Assembly: GCA_050117725.1 (NCBI GenBank)
Contig: JASFME010000021.1
Coordinates: 1-17,299, forward strand
Source of the DNA: JASFJH01 sp050117725
GTDB taxonomy: Bacteria > Pseudomonadota > Gammaproteobacteria > AKS1
DNA length: 17,299 bases
Direction: 5' to 3'
Each line of letters begins with the position of its first letter. Position 1 is the first letter of the stretch. Shown in pieces: positions 1 to 7,396 of the stretch. A model generated the notes under the pieces. The model was not told the origin of the DNA. It was given only the letters and a program-made list of their open reading frames with translations, and searched no databases. The translations under genes were made by a program, and so were the position numbers.

Positions 1-784
1 CGAGATCCAGCCCGGTATCGTGTTTCGTGCCACGCAGGGCCGCAACCATGCTTTCCGTTGGTGCATGCGAGGCGCCACCGGAGAAAGCGGAAATAGCGGT
101 ATCGATATGCCGGCAGCCATTCAGGACCGATGCAATATGGTTCATGCTCGACATGCCGGCAGTGTCATGTGAATGTTGCTGTACCGGTATACTCACGGCC
201 TTATTAATCGCCTTCGTCAGTGCGCCGGCCACGAGCGGGGTCAACAACCCGGCCATGTCCTTGACGGCGATGCTGTCGCAGCCCATCTCTTCGAGCTCTT
301 TGGCCATTGCCACGAATTGCTCGATACCATGCACCGGACTCGTGGTAAAACAAATCGCCCCTTGTGCATGTTTACCGTGTTTCTTTACCTCATCGATCGA
401 GACACGCAGGTTGCGCAGGTCATTCATCGCATCGAAAATACGGAATACATCGATGCCGTTGTCCGCCGCCTTCTTGACAAAGGCCTGCACGACATCATCG
501 GAATAATGGCGGTAGCCGAGCAGATTCTGGCCGCGCAACAACATTTGTGTGCGTGTATTCGGCAGGGCCTCGCGCAGTTTTCGCAAACGTTCCCACGGAT
601 CCTCTTTCAGGAAGCGCAGGCAACTGTCATAAGTGGCACCGCCCCACATCTCCAGTGACCAGAAACCCACCTGGTCGAGACGCTTGCAGACCGGCAACAT
701 GTCATCCAGTCGCATACGCGTCGCGATCAGTGACTGGTGTGCATCGCGCAAGATGGTGTCGGTGATGTAGACCTTGTCTGTCAT
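1..784 (-). CDS. oadA: Carboxyltransferase subunit (OadA/PycB-like), N-terminal part, cut by left edge
   Basis: Carboxyltransferase domain of a biotin-dependent enzyme, moving CO2 between biotin and pyruvate/oxaloacetate in the cytoplasm. The 261 visible residues carry the family metal site: Asp14 in ILRDAHQS, Lys175 in VKDMAG (the lysine that is carboxylated in the family) and His204/His206 in QHSHDTAG. Other family blocks are GQNLLGYRHYSDD and FRIFDAMND. The ATG at 784-782 is preceded by AGGAAA (795-790), 5 bases away. The C-terminal half, including any biotinyl domain, lies outside the window. It follows the biotin carboxylase gene by 15 bases in the same direction, the arrangement of the two-subunit pyruvate carboxylase known from Pseudomonas-type bacteria. 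With no sodium-pump beta/gamma genes in view, I infer pyruvate carboxylase subunit B, but the alpha subunit of oxaloacetate decarboxylase has the same domain and cannot be excluded. Confidence 0.9.
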   Translation of the reverse strand, partial: MTDKVYITDTILRDAHQSLIATRMRLDDMLPVCKRLDQVGFWSLEMWGGATYDSCLRFLKEDPWERLRKLREALPNTRTQMLLRGQNLLGYRHYSDDVVQAFVKKAADNGIDVFRIFDAMNDLRNLRVSIDEVKKHGKHAQGAICFTTSPVHGIEQFVAMAKELEEMGCDSIAVKDMAGLLTPLVAGALTKAINKAVSIPVQQHSHDTAGMSSMNHIASVLNGCRHIDTAISAFSGGASHAPTESMVAALRGTKHDTGLDL

Positions 785-799
785 GCTCGTTTCCTGTGC

Positions 800-2218
800 C
801 TAGGCAGTCATGTGTGCGGCGACCGCTGCGGCAATGGCCGCGGCCAGTTCACGGGGTGGTCGTCGCACGGAGTAATCAATCAGCTCGGGGTGTTGTTCGA
901 CGAAACTTGTGTCAAACCTCGCATTACGGAAATCCCCGGATTTGAGGATTTCCTGGTAATAGGGAATAGTGGTCTTCACGCCGTAAACCCCCATGTCATC
1001 CAGTGCACGCAGGCCACGGGCAATCACAGCATCCCAGTCAAGTGCCCAGACGATCAGTTTTGCGCACATCGAATCGTAATAGGGGGGAATGACATAGCCG
1101 GTGTAAATGGCCGCATCGGTGCGGACCCCCGGCCCGCCCGGCGCAAAGTAGCGCGTAATGCGGCCAAACGAGGGCAGAAAGTCGTTTTTCGGATCCTCGG
1201 CATTGATACGAAACTGGATCGCATAGCCGCGCTTCTGGATTTGATCCTGGGTATAGGCCAATGATTCACCCGCCGCGATCCGGATTTGTTCCCGGACGAT
1301 ATCAACGCCCGTGATCTCCTCGGAAATCGTATGTTCGACCTGCAGCCGTGTGTTCATCTCCATGAAATAGGCGTTATTGTCGTGGTCGAGCAGGAATTCA
1401 ACGGTGCCGGCATTCTCGTAGCCGACCGTTTTTACCGCGCGCACGGCCAACTCGCACAATTCCTGCCGCTTGGCATCGTCAAGCTGTGGCGAGGGGGCGA
1501 TTTCAATGAGTTTCTGGTGACGACGCTGAATCGAGCAATCGCGCTCGTACAGGTGAATGGCGTTACCCTGACTGTCGGCGAGGACCTGGACTTCGATGTG
1601 CCGGGGATTAACCACACATTTCTCAAGGAATATATCAGCATTGCCGAACGCCTTGGTGACCTCGGAGATCACGCGATCATACTGGCGGCGCAGGTCTTCG
1701 GCCGATTCACAGCGGCGGATACCGCGCCCGCCACCGCCAGCACTGGCCTTGAGCATGACCGGATAGCCAATCTCATCAGCCAGGGCAAGGGCTTCCTCGA
1801 GGCTGGCGAGATTGCCTTTGCTGCCAGGCGTGACCGGGATCCCGGCCGCGATCATGGCGGCACGGGCCTCGGTTTTGTCGCCCATACTGCGGATGACGTC
1901 GGCTGACGGCCCGATAAATCTTACACCTCTGCGTGAACAAATCTCTGCAAGTTCCGGATTTTCCGACAAAAACCCATAACCAGGATGCAGAGCATCACAG
2001 CCCGTGGCGACAGCGAGATTAACGAGCCGGTGGGCATTCAGGTAGCCGGAGATACTGTCCGGGCCGATATTGTAGGCCTCGTCCGCCTTGCGAACGTGCA
2101 GGGCATGGCGATCCGGATCGGCATAGATCGCCACCGATTTAATGCCCATTTCAGCACAGGCGCGCACGATTCTGACCGCGATTTCACCGCGGTTGGCAAT
2201 GAGAATTTTTCTTATCAA
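800..2218 (-). CDS. pycA: Biotin carboxylase subunit (PycA/AccC-like) of pyruvate carboxylase
   Basis: ATP-grasp biotin carboxylase, 472 residues with the start chosen here; it carboxylates biotin with ATP and bicarbonate. Seen: N-terminal MIRKILIANRGEIAVRIV, ATP glycine loop KASAGGGGRGIR (157-168), HIEVQ around His207, FMEMNTRLQVEH (286-296) with catalytic Glu287, Asn289, Arg291 and Glu295, and FRIN with Arg337, all at positions expected from E. coli AccC. I chose the TTG at 2218-2216 because it gives the exact family N-terminus. The open frame continues upstream to 2329, but that extension resembles nothing and a likely promoter (2286-2314) lies inside it. The Shine-Dalgarno before TTG is weak. 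Pairing with the carboxyltransferase gene rather than accB argues for pyruvate carboxylase subunit A, not acetyl-CoA carboxylase; the gene symbol is inferred from this context. Confidence 0.9.
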   Translation of the reverse strand: MIRKILIANRGEIAVRIVRACAEMGIKSVAIYADPDRHALHVRKADEAYNIGPDSISGYLNAHRLVNLAVATGCDALHPGYGFLSENPELAEICSRRGVRFIGPSADVIRSMGDKTEARAAMIAAGIPVTPGSKGNLASLEEALALADEIGYPVMLKASAGGGGRGIRRCESAEDLRRQYDRVISEVTKAFGNADIFLEKCVVNPRHIEVQVLADSQGNAIHLYERDCSIQRRHQKLIEIAPSPQLDDAKRQELCELAVRAVKTVGYENAGTVEFLLDHDNNAYFMEMNTRLQVEHTISEEITGVDIVREQIRIAAGESLAYTQDQIQKRGYAIQFRINAEDPKNDFLPSFGRITRYFAPGGPGVRTDAAIYTGYVIPPYYDSMCAKLIVWALDWDAVIARGLRALDDMGVYGVKTTIPYYQEILKSGDFRNARFDTSFVEQHPELIDYSVRRPPRELAAAIAAAVAAHMTA

Positions 2219-2285
2219 GCGACTGTCCGCCGTTACGTGAACCTCAAATCGGCGACATCTGCCTGGCCACCGAAGCCGAGTAGCC

Positions 2286-2314
2286 ATTGAAGGCAATGGG
2301 CGGGGTAAAGTCAA
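2286..2314 (-). promoter_or_regulatory. Putative sigma-70 promoter for the pycA-oadA operon
   Basis: On the minus strand, TTGACT (2314-2309) is followed after exactly 17 bases by TTCAAT (2291-2286). These match TTGACA and TATAAT in 5/6 and 4/6 positions. Transcription would start near 2279, giving a leader of about 60 bases before the TTG start at 2218. Confidence 0.5.
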
Positions 2315-2368
2315 GCCAGGCCGGGGCACGAATCTGACGGAACACCGCGATTTATCTTGGTTTTTTCT

Positions 2369-2397
2369 TTGACAGCAGGGGGGTACGCGGCTATTAT
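2369..2397 (+). promoter_or_regulatory. Near-consensus sigma-70 promoter for yceD-rpmF
   Basis: A perfect -35 box TTGACA (2369-2374) and TATTAT as -10 box (2392-2397, 5/6 match) are separated by exactly 17 bases. The expected transcription start, about 7 bases after the -10 box, falls near 2403-2405, only a few bases from the yceD ATG at 2407. The spacer holds a run of six G. Confidence 0.75.
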
Positions 2398-2406
2398 GCG
2401 CGGCCT

Positions 2407-2934
2407 ATGACGGACCGGCTACCGGTGCATATCGACCCCCTGCGGCTCGCGAACCAGGGGCGCGCATTTTCAGGGCAACTTGCACTGGACAGTCTGCCAC
2501 GCTTGCAGGGCATGATGGCCTCGCATGAAGGCGGGATTAGCGCCGAGATCGTGTTCACTCACGACAAGCGCGACCGCCCGGTCATGCAGGGGCAATTACG
2601 GGGTCAGCTCGTACTGACCTGCCAGCGGTGCCTGCAGGATATGCAGTGGCCCGTCGAAGTGGATTTTGAGCTCGTCATCATTGAGGCGGATCGTTTTGAC
2701 AGCGAGACCGATGATGAAAGTGATGAGGTGCTTGTAGTCGAGTCGACGCCGATGGTACTCGCCGACATTATTGAGGATGAACTCATGTTGTCGCTGCCGA
2801 TTGTACCGATGCATGATCTCGAGCACTGTCCCTCCGCAAAATATGTCCATGCGGAAACAGATGAGGAAGAGGGCGAAGCCGACAAGCCGAACCCGTTTGC
2901 CGTACTGGCAGATTTGAAACGTAAAGACGACTGA
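2407..2934 (+). CDS. yceD: YceD/DUF177 family protein, 23S rRNA accumulation
   Basis: Homolog of E. coli YceD (DUF177), a protein encoded next to rpmF and needed for normal 23S rRNA accumulation and 50S assembly. It has 175 residues, the usual length. Seen: N-terminal LPVHIDPLRLA, like LPLTLDPVR in E. coli; the paired cysteines of TCQRC (72 and 75); a further His-Cys at 140-141 in IVPMHDLEHC; an acidic stretch around 96-107; and the C-terminal family signature PNPFAVLADLKRK (161-173). The family-like N-terminus supports ATG 2407 as the start even though no Shine-Dalgarno is evident upstream, which fits the promoter lying almost directly before it. rpmF follows after 16 bases, the normal arrangement. 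The molecular activity of the family is not established. Confidence 0.93.
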   Translation: MTDRLPVHIDPLRLANQGRAFSGQLALDSLPRLQGMMASHEGGISAEIVFTHDKRDRPVMQGQLRGQLVLTCQRCLQDMQWPVEVDFELVIIEADRFDSETDDESDEVLVVESTPMVLADIIEDELMLSLPIVPMHDLEHCPSAKYVHAETDEEEGEADKPNPFAVLADLKRKDD

Positions 2935-2950
2935 GCAGGAGTTAACGGTA

Positions 2951-3130
2951 ATGGCCGTACAAAAGAATCGCATGACACCTTCAAAACGCGGCATGCGTCG
3001 TTCGCATGATTCGCTGGGCAACCCGACCCTGTCGATTGAACCAACTACCGGTGAAACACACCGCCGCCATCACGTCAGCGCCGATGGTTTTTATCGCGGT
3101 CGCAAGGTGGTTCCGGGCCAGAACGATTGA
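2951..3130 (+). CDS. rpmF: 50S ribosomal protein L32
   Basis: Small basic protein of the large ribosomal subunit, 59 residues. It begins [20 protein letters not shown] and ends [14 protein letters not shown], close to E. coli L32 ([20 protein letters not shown] and GYYRGRKVIAK). It lacks the zinc-binding cysteines found in some bacterial L32 proteins, so it is the cysteine-free form. AGGAG at 2937-2941 lies 9 bases before the ATG. It is probably cotranscribed with yceD. Confidence 0.97.
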   Translation: [59 protein letters not shown]

Positions 3131-3139
3131 TTAAATCGT

Positions 3140-3164
3140 CTATAGCCAGGTTTCCCGGCTATAG
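3140..3164 (+). repeat. Inverted repeat (hairpin) after rpmF
   Basis: CTATAGCC (3140-3147) pairs with GGCTATAG (3157-3164) as an 8-bp perfect stem around a 9-base loop. It starts 10 bases after the rpmF stop. The sequence after it is not a run of T, so it is not a classic intrinsic terminator; it may shield the rpmF transcript end or weaken readthrough. Confidence 0.6.
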
Positions 3165-3184
3165 AGGGTTTGATATTTTACTGA

Positions 3185-3216
3185 ATATGCCGGTGTGGTT
3201 CGCCGCACCGGCATAT
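3185..3216 (+). repeat. Very strong TTCG-capped hairpin between rpmF and plsX
   Basis: The segment 3185-3198 pairs with 3203-3216: 11 perfect pairs (ATATGCCGGTG with CACCGGCATAT), one T-G wobble and two G-C pairs, closed by a TTCG tetraloop (3199-3202). No T-run follows on either strand. Likely roles are RNA processing or stabilisation, or partial transcription attenuation between ribosomal and lipid genes. Confidence 0.75.
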
Positions 3217-3274
3217 CTGATCCCGGTCACGAATAATATTTAATCAATCCCCGCAACCGGTCAGGAAAGCAGAC

Positions 3275-4303
3275 ATGTCCGCATCAATGACAATCTCTCT
3301 CGATGCGATGGGCGGAGACTTCGGTCCAGAGGTCATCGTGCCCGCAGCCATACGTGCCCACGACAGAAACCCCGACCTGCATCTGATCCTCGTCGGTGAC
3401 GAAGCTGTTGTCTCTGATTGCCTGAAACACGCCGGTCGTGAGCCGTCCGAACGGCTGTCCATCCACCACGCCTCGCAGCAGGTCGAAATGGATGAGTTGC
3501 CATCGCATGCCTTGCGCAACAAGAAAGATTCCTCGATGCGTGTTGCCATCAATCTCGTCAAGGAAGGTAAGGCCGATGCCGTGGTCAGTGCCGGTAACAC
3601 CGGCGCACTCATGGCGACCGCACGTTTTGTCCTGAAGATGTTGTCCGGGGTGGATCGCCCTGCGATCTGTTCAACACTGCCGACAATAAAAGGTTTTACC
3701 CACATGCTCGATCTCGGCGCCAATGTCGATGCGAGCGCAGACAGCCTGTTCGAGTTTGCCGTGATGGGTTCCATCCTGGCCAGTGCCGATAGCGATATCG
3801 AAAACCCGACAGTCGGTTTGCTCAATATCGGCGAGGAAGAGATCAAGGGCAATGAACGCGTCAAGGAAGCGGGCCGCATGTTGCGGGATTCTTCGTTGAA
3901 TTACATAGGTTATGTCGAGGGCGATGATATTTACTATGGCAAGGCCGACGTGGTTGTTTGCGACGGCTTTATCGGCAACATTGCGCTGAAGGCCAGTGAA
4001 GGCGTGGCCAAAATGGTTTCACATAAAATGCGCGAGGCATTTTTACGCAACCTGTACAGCAAGTTCGCCGCACTGATTGCCAAACCCGTGCTAAAGCGAT
4101 TTCGCCGCGAACTCGACCCGCGCCGCTATAATGGCGCCAGCCTGCTGGGTCTGCAGGGAATTTGTATAAAAAGCCACGGTGGTGCGGATGCATTGGCATT
4201 CGAAACGGCCATCCGCCAGGCAATGATTGAAGTGCACAACCGCGTGCCAGAGAAGATCAGCGAGCACCTCGAGTCGCTGCTGGCTGAAGGGCGAGAGAAT
4301 TGA
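3275..4303 (+). CDS. plsX: Phosphate acyltransferase PlsX
   Basis: Converts acyl-ACP plus phosphate to acyl-phosphate, the acyl donor for glycerol-3-phosphate acylation by PlsY; a soluble or membrane-peripheral enzyme. It has 342 residues, normal length. Seen: the family N-terminal motif DAMGGDFGP (10-18), SAGNTGALMA (105-114) and LDLGAN (145-150). AGGAAA (3263-3268) lies 6 bases before the ATG at 3275; a second in-frame ATG four codons later is less well placed. The gene is 144 bases from rpmF, with two hairpins between, and its TGA stop shares one base with the fabH start, so plsX and fabH are translationally coupled. Confidence 0.96.
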   Translation: MSASMTISLDAMGGDFGPEVIVPAAIRAHDRNPDLHLILVGDEAVVSDCLKHAGREPSERLSIHHASQQVEMDELPSHALRNKKDSSMRVAINLVKEGKADAVVSAGNTGALMATARFVLKMLSGVDRPAICSTLPTIKGFTHMLDLGANVDASADSLFEFAVMGSILASADSDIENPTVGLLNIGEEEIKGNERVKEAGRMLRDSSLNYIGYVEGDDIYYGKADVVVCDGFIGNIALKASEGVAKMVSHKMREAFLRNLYSKFAALIAKPVLKRFRRELDPRRYNGASLLGLQGICIKSHGGADALAFETAIRQAMIEVHNRVPEKISEHLESLLAEGREN

Positions 4304-5268
4304 TGTATTCACGTATCAAAGGCACCGGCAGTTACCTGCCCGAAAAGATTTTAACCAATGCCGACCTTGAGAAGATGGTCGACACCACCGACGAGTGGAT
4401 CACCGATCGTACCGGTATCAAGGAACGGCATATTGCTGGCGACGATCAAACGACCTGTGATCTGAGTGAACAGGCTGCACGCAATGCCATGCAGGCAGCC
4501 GGCGTCGGCCCGGATGATATCGATCTGATCATCGTTGCGACCACGACACCGGATCGCGTATTCCCGAGTACCGCCTGCCTGTTGCAGGACAAACTGGATA
4601 TTCACGGTTGTGCGGCATTTGATGTACAGGCTGTTTGCACCGGTTTCGTGTATGCGCTTGGCATCGCTGACAAATTCATCAAGGCCGGTGGTATCCGCCA
4701 TGCACTGGTGATTGGCGCCGAAACCATGTCCCGTATTACCGACTGGAGCGACCGCAACACCTGCGTGTTGTTTGGTGACGGTGCCGGCGCGGTCGTACTC
4801 GAAGCCAGCGAACAGCCGGGGATTCTTTCCACGCACCTGCATGCCGACGGCAAGTACGAAGATCTGCTCACTGTTGATGGTGGTGTGTCTACCGATTATG
4901 ACAGGATCGTCGAGGGCACGGCCTTCATGCGCATGAAGGGCAATGAGGTCTTCAAGATGGCGGTGAACACGCTGGGCCGTATCGTTGATGAAACGCTGGC
5001 CGCCAACAACATGAAGAAAAAAGACATCAACTGGCTGGTACCGCACCAGGCCAATATCCGTATTATCAACGCGACGGCCAGGAAACTGAACATGGACAAG
5101 AATCATGTCGTGGTCACAGTCGACAAACATGGCAACACCTCGGCGGCATCGGTACCGATGGCGCTCGATGTCGCCGTGCGTGACGGCCGCATTCAGCGCG
5201 GTGAAACAATTTTACTGGAGGCCTTTGGTGGCGGGTTCACCTGGGGCTCTGCGTTAATCAAGTATTGA
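4303..5268 (+). CDS. fabH: Beta-ketoacyl-ACP synthase III
   Basis: Starts fatty acid synthesis by condensing acetyl-CoA with malonyl-ACP. It has 321 residues. The catalytic triad is complete: Cys112 (VQAVCTGF), His248 (VPHQAN) and Asn278 (KHGNTS). GFGGG-like C-terminal glycines appear as FGGGFTWGSALIKY. The start at ATG 4303, overlapping the plsX TGA by one base, gives MYSRIKGTGSYLP, matching the E. coli MYTKIIGTGSYLP; a TTG one codon upstream is unlikely to be used. A purine-rich stretch (GAAGGGCGAGAG) lies just before it inside plsX. Confidence 0.97.
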   Translation: MYSRIKGTGSYLPEKILTNADLEKMVDTTDEWITDRTGIKERHIAGDDQTTCDLSEQAARNAMQAAGVGPDDIDLIIVATTTPDRVFPSTACLLQDKLDIHGCAAFDVQAVCTGFVYALGIADKFIKAGGIRHALVIGAETMSRITDWSDRNTCVLFGDGAGAVVLEASEQPGILSTHLHADGKYEDLLTVDGGVSTDYDRIVEGTAFMRMKGNEVFKMAVNTLGRIVDETLAANNMKKKDINWLVPHQANIRIINATARKLNMDKNHVVVTVDKHGNTSAASVPMALDVAVRDGRIQRGETILLEAFGGGFTWGSALIKY

Positions 5269-5275
5269 GGTTGTT

Positions 5276-6208
5276 ATGTCTGCTGCATTTGTTTTTCCGG
5301 GACAGGGCTCGCAATCAGTGGGTATGCTGGCCGCATTGGCAGAAAGCTTCCCGGTGGTAACTGAAACCTTTGCCGAAGCAAGCGACGCACTTGGCTATGA
5401 CCTGTGGGCGCTCGTGCAAAATGGTCCGGAAGCCGACCTGAACAAAACCGATCACACCCAGCCTGCGATGTTGACGGCGGGTGTCGCCACCTGGCGTGCC
5501 TGGCTGGCGCAGGGCGGCACAAGTCCTGCGGTCATGGCCGGCCACAGTCTCGGTGAATACTCGGCGCTGGTCTGCGCCGGGGCAATGTCCTTGACCGACG
5601 CGGTCACACTGGTTGCTGATCGCGGCCGCTTCATGCAGGAAGCCGTGCCGGAAGGTGAGGGTGCGATGGCGGCGATCCTCGGCCTCGACGATGACGCCGT
5701 GATCAAGGTCTGTGTGGATAACGCCAACGGCGATGTATTGTCCGCCGTAAACTTCAATTCACCGGGCCAGGTAGTCATTGCCGGCAACAAACCGGCGGTA
5801 GAACGTGCCGCCGCTGCGGCGAAAGAGGCCGGTGCAAAACGTGCACTGGTGTTACCGGTGAGCGTGCCGTCACATTGTGCACTCATGGCACCGGCAGCAA
5901 AACGCCTGGCAGAGCGCCTGGCCGGCATCGATATCAATACACCCGGCATCCCGGTCATCAATAATGCCGATGTTGCCAGCCCGACTGCTGCCGACGCGAT
6001 CCGCGCCGCGCTCGTCAAGCAACTCGACCACCCGGTGCGCTGGGTGGAAACCATTAACAAAATGGCCGATGACGATGTGGATACCGTTATCGAGTGCGGA
6101 CCGGGCAAGGTACTGGTTGGCCTGAACAAGCGCATTAACAAACAAATGCAGGCCTTGCCTGTGTTTGATGCGGACACCTTGCAGGCCGCGCTTGACGCCT
6201 GCAGTTGA
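5276..6208 (+). CDS. fabD: Malonyl-CoA:ACP transacylase
   Basis: Transfers the malonyl group from CoA to acyl carrier protein, supplying the extender unit for FabH and FabF. It has 310 residues, typical. Seen: oxyanion Gln in VFPGQGSQ (6-13), the nucleophile Ser91 in GHSLGEYSAL, Arg116 in DRGRFMQEA and the catalytic His200 in VPSHCALM. The Shine-Dalgarno GAGG (5267-5270) overlaps the fabH stop codon and lies 5 bases before the ATG, so the two genes are tightly coupled. fabG follows after 19 bases. Confidence 0.97.
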   Translation: MSAAFVFPGQGSQSVGMLAALAESFPVVTETFAEASDALGYDLWALVQNGPEADLNKTDHTQPAMLTAGVATWRAWLAQGGTSPAVMAGHSLGEYSALVCAGAMSLTDAVTLVADRGRFMQEAVPEGEGAMAAILGLDDDAVIKVCVDNANGDVLSAVNFNSPGQVVIAGNKPAVERAAAAAKEAGAKRALVLPVSVPSHCALMAPAAKRLAERLAGIDINTPGIPVINNADVASPTAADAIRAALVKQLDHPVRWVETINKMADDDVDTVIECGPGKVLVGLNKRINKQMQALPVFDADTLQAALDACS

Positions 6209-6227
6209 TCGACAGGGGACAGAGCTA

Positions 6228-6974
6228 ATGGCAATGCTGGATGGAGAAATCGCACTGGTGACCGGCGCAAGCCGCGGCATCGGTAAATGTATTGCGCTGG
6301 CACTCGGTGCGGAAGGCGCAATCGTGATAGGGACCGCGACATCGGACAGGGGTGCGGAAGCGATCTCTGCCTATCTGAAAGAAGCAGGCACCAACGGTGA
6401 AGGCATGAACCTGAACGTGACCGATAGCGAAAGCATCGATAACGTCCTCAAGGCCATTGCCGACAAGTACGGTGCGCCGGGTATCCTCGTGAATAACGCC
6501 GGCATTACCCGGGACAACCTGCTCATGCGTATGAAGGATGAGGAGTGGGACGACATCATCAATACCAACCTGAAATCCGTGTACCGCATGAGCAAGGCCG
6601 TGCTGCGGCCCATGATGAAGGCGCGCAAGGGGCGCATCATCAGCATTGCCTCGGTCGTCGGCGCCAGCGGTAACGCCGGGCAGACCAACTATGCCGCCGC
6701 CAAGGCCGGTATTTTCGGCTTCAGCAAGTCACTGGCACGCGAAGTTGGTGCGCGTGGCATTACTGTGAACGCGGTCGCACCAGGCTTTATTGATACCGAC
6801 ATGACCAGGGTCCTGCCGGAAGACACGAAGGCCGCCTTGCTTGGCCAGATCCCGCTGGGACGCCTTGGCCAGCCCGAAGAAGTCGCCGCTGCAGTCGTAT
6901 TCCTGGCCTCGCCGGGTGCCGCCTATATCTCCGGCGAGACCCTGCATGTCAACGGCGGCATGTACATGGCCTGA
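6228..6974 (+). CDS. fabG: 3-oxoacyl-ACP reductase
   Basis: NADPH-dependent short-chain dehydrogenase that reduces 3-ketoacyl-ACP in each elongation cycle. It has 248 residues. Seen: cofactor loop TGASRGIG (12-19), NNAG (89-92), the catalytic tetrad Asn114, Ser142, Tyr155 and Lys159 (YAAAK), PGFIDTDM (185-192) and the C-terminal HVNGGMYMA. AGGGG at 6213-6217 supports ATG 6228; a second ATG two codons later (6234) is also possible and would not change the domain. It is the last gene before the acpP promoter region. Confidence 0.97.
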   Translation: MAMLDGEIALVTGASRGIGKCIALALGAEGAIVIGTATSDRGAEAISAYLKEAGTNGEGMNLNVTDSESIDNVLKAIADKYGAPGILVNNAGITRDNLLMRMKDEEWDDIINTNLKSVYRMSKAVLRPMMKARKGRIISIASVVGASGNAGQTNYAAAKAGIFGFSKSLAREVGARGITVNAVAPGFIDTDMTRVLPEDTKAALLGQIPLGRLGQPEEVAAAVVFLASPGAAYISGETLHVNGGMYMA

Positions 6975-7015
6975 TTTGTTCGAATTTTTGTTTATTTATT
7001 AATGTGTTATCAATT

Positions 7016-7045
7016 CTGGCATCCGCGTGTGGTTTTCACTACAAT
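7016..7045 (+). promoter_or_regulatory. Putative acpP promoter
   Basis: CTGGCA (7016-7021, 4/6 match to TTGACA) and TACAAT (7040-7045, 5/6 match to TATAAT) are 18 bases apart, within the AT-rich 119-base gap after fabG. Transcription would start near 7052. A separate promoter fits the known need for abundant ACP. It is a pattern match only. Confidence 0.5.
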
Positions 7046-7077
7046 ACCGACCGCGGCTTGTAATGCCGGTATTTTTT
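7044..7077 (+). promoter_or_regulatory. Possible attenuator-like hairpin with T-run in the acpP leader
   Basis: ATACCG (7044-7049) can pair with CGGTAT (7067-7072), followed by an unbroken T-run (7072-7077) that abuts the GGAGGA Shine-Dalgarno (7078-7083) of acpP. An alternative short stem is CGGC (7054-7057) with GCCG (7065-7068). The outer stem would form only in readthrough transcripts from fabG, because the predicted acpP start is near 7052. It may thus stop upstream transcripts; the stem is weak and the loop large. Confidence 0.3.
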
Positions 7078-7093
7078 GGAGGAAATATACGTC

Positions 7094-7330
7094 ATGAGTA
7101 CTGTTGAAGAACGCGTCAAGAAGATCGTAGTTGAGCAATTGGGTGTGAAAGAAGACGAAGTCACTAACGAAGCCTCTTTCGTTGACGATCTGGGCGCTGA
7201 CTCACTGGACACGGTTGAACTGGTTATGGCCCTTGAAGAAGAATTCGAGACCGAAATACCGGACGAGGAAGCCGAAAAGATCACTACGGTTCAGCAGGCG
7301 ATCGACTACGTCACCGCCAACGCTGGCTGA
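7094..7330 (+). CDS. acpP: Acyl carrier protein
   Basis: Small acidic carrier of growing acyl chains, used by all Fab enzymes here and by PlsX. It has 78 residues, as in E. coli. The phosphopantetheine attachment site is Ser37 in DDLGADSLDTVEL; the protein continues VMALEEEFETEIPDEEAEKI, the conserved acidic helix III region. GGAGGA (7078-7083) is a strong Shine-Dalgarno 10 bases before ATG 7094; an upstream in-frame TTG at 7076 overlaps that site and is not the start. A strong terminator follows 28 bases after the stop. Confidence 0.98.
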   Translation: MSTVEERVKKIVVEQLGVKEDEVTNEASFVDDLGADSLDTVELVMALEEEFETEIPDEEAEKITTVQQAIDYVTANAG

Positions 7331-7358
7331 TCGGGTCAGGACTGACCAACAAAGTATT

Positions 7359-7396
7359 ATGGCCGCTTCTCCAGAGGAGGCGGCCATTCCTTTTTT
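7359..7396 (+). terminator. Strong intrinsic terminator after acpP
   Basis: ATGGCCGC (7359-7366) pairs perfectly with GCGGCCAT (7380-7387); inside, CTCC (7369-7372) pairs with GGAG (7376-7379) around an AGA loop, leaving a two-T bulge. TCC and then six T (7391-7396) follow. This is a textbook rho-independent terminator and separates acpP transcripts from fabF, or limits readthrough into it. Confidence 0.88.

Noticed and set aside
1..784. Sodium-pumping oxaloacetate decarboxylase alpha subunit as the firm call
   Set aside because: The domain alone cannot decide, but the adjacent biotin carboxylase gene favours a pyruvate carboxylase; kept only as an alternative.
1286..1906. Open frame of 206 codons on the plus strand
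   Set aside because: It lies antisense to the clearly recognisable biotin carboxylase; the translation resembles no family and there is no ribosome site. It is a by-product of GC-rich coding sequence.
3185..3216. rho-independent terminator after rpmF
   Set aside because: The stem is very strong but no T-run follows on either strand, so I list it as a hairpin and not a terminator.
3210..3239. Promoter for plsX using TAATAT (3234-3239)
   Set aside because: No sequence resembling TTGACA lies 16-18 bases upstream; the -10-like match alone is expected by chance in this AT-rich stretch.
4351..5130. Open frame of 259 codons on the minus strand
   Set aside because: It is antisense to fabH, which has its full catalytic triad; no independent signal for a gene.
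5452..6342. Open frame of 296 codons on the minus strand
   Set aside because: It is antisense to fabD and the start of fabG, Ser/Ala/Arg-rich without domain motifs.
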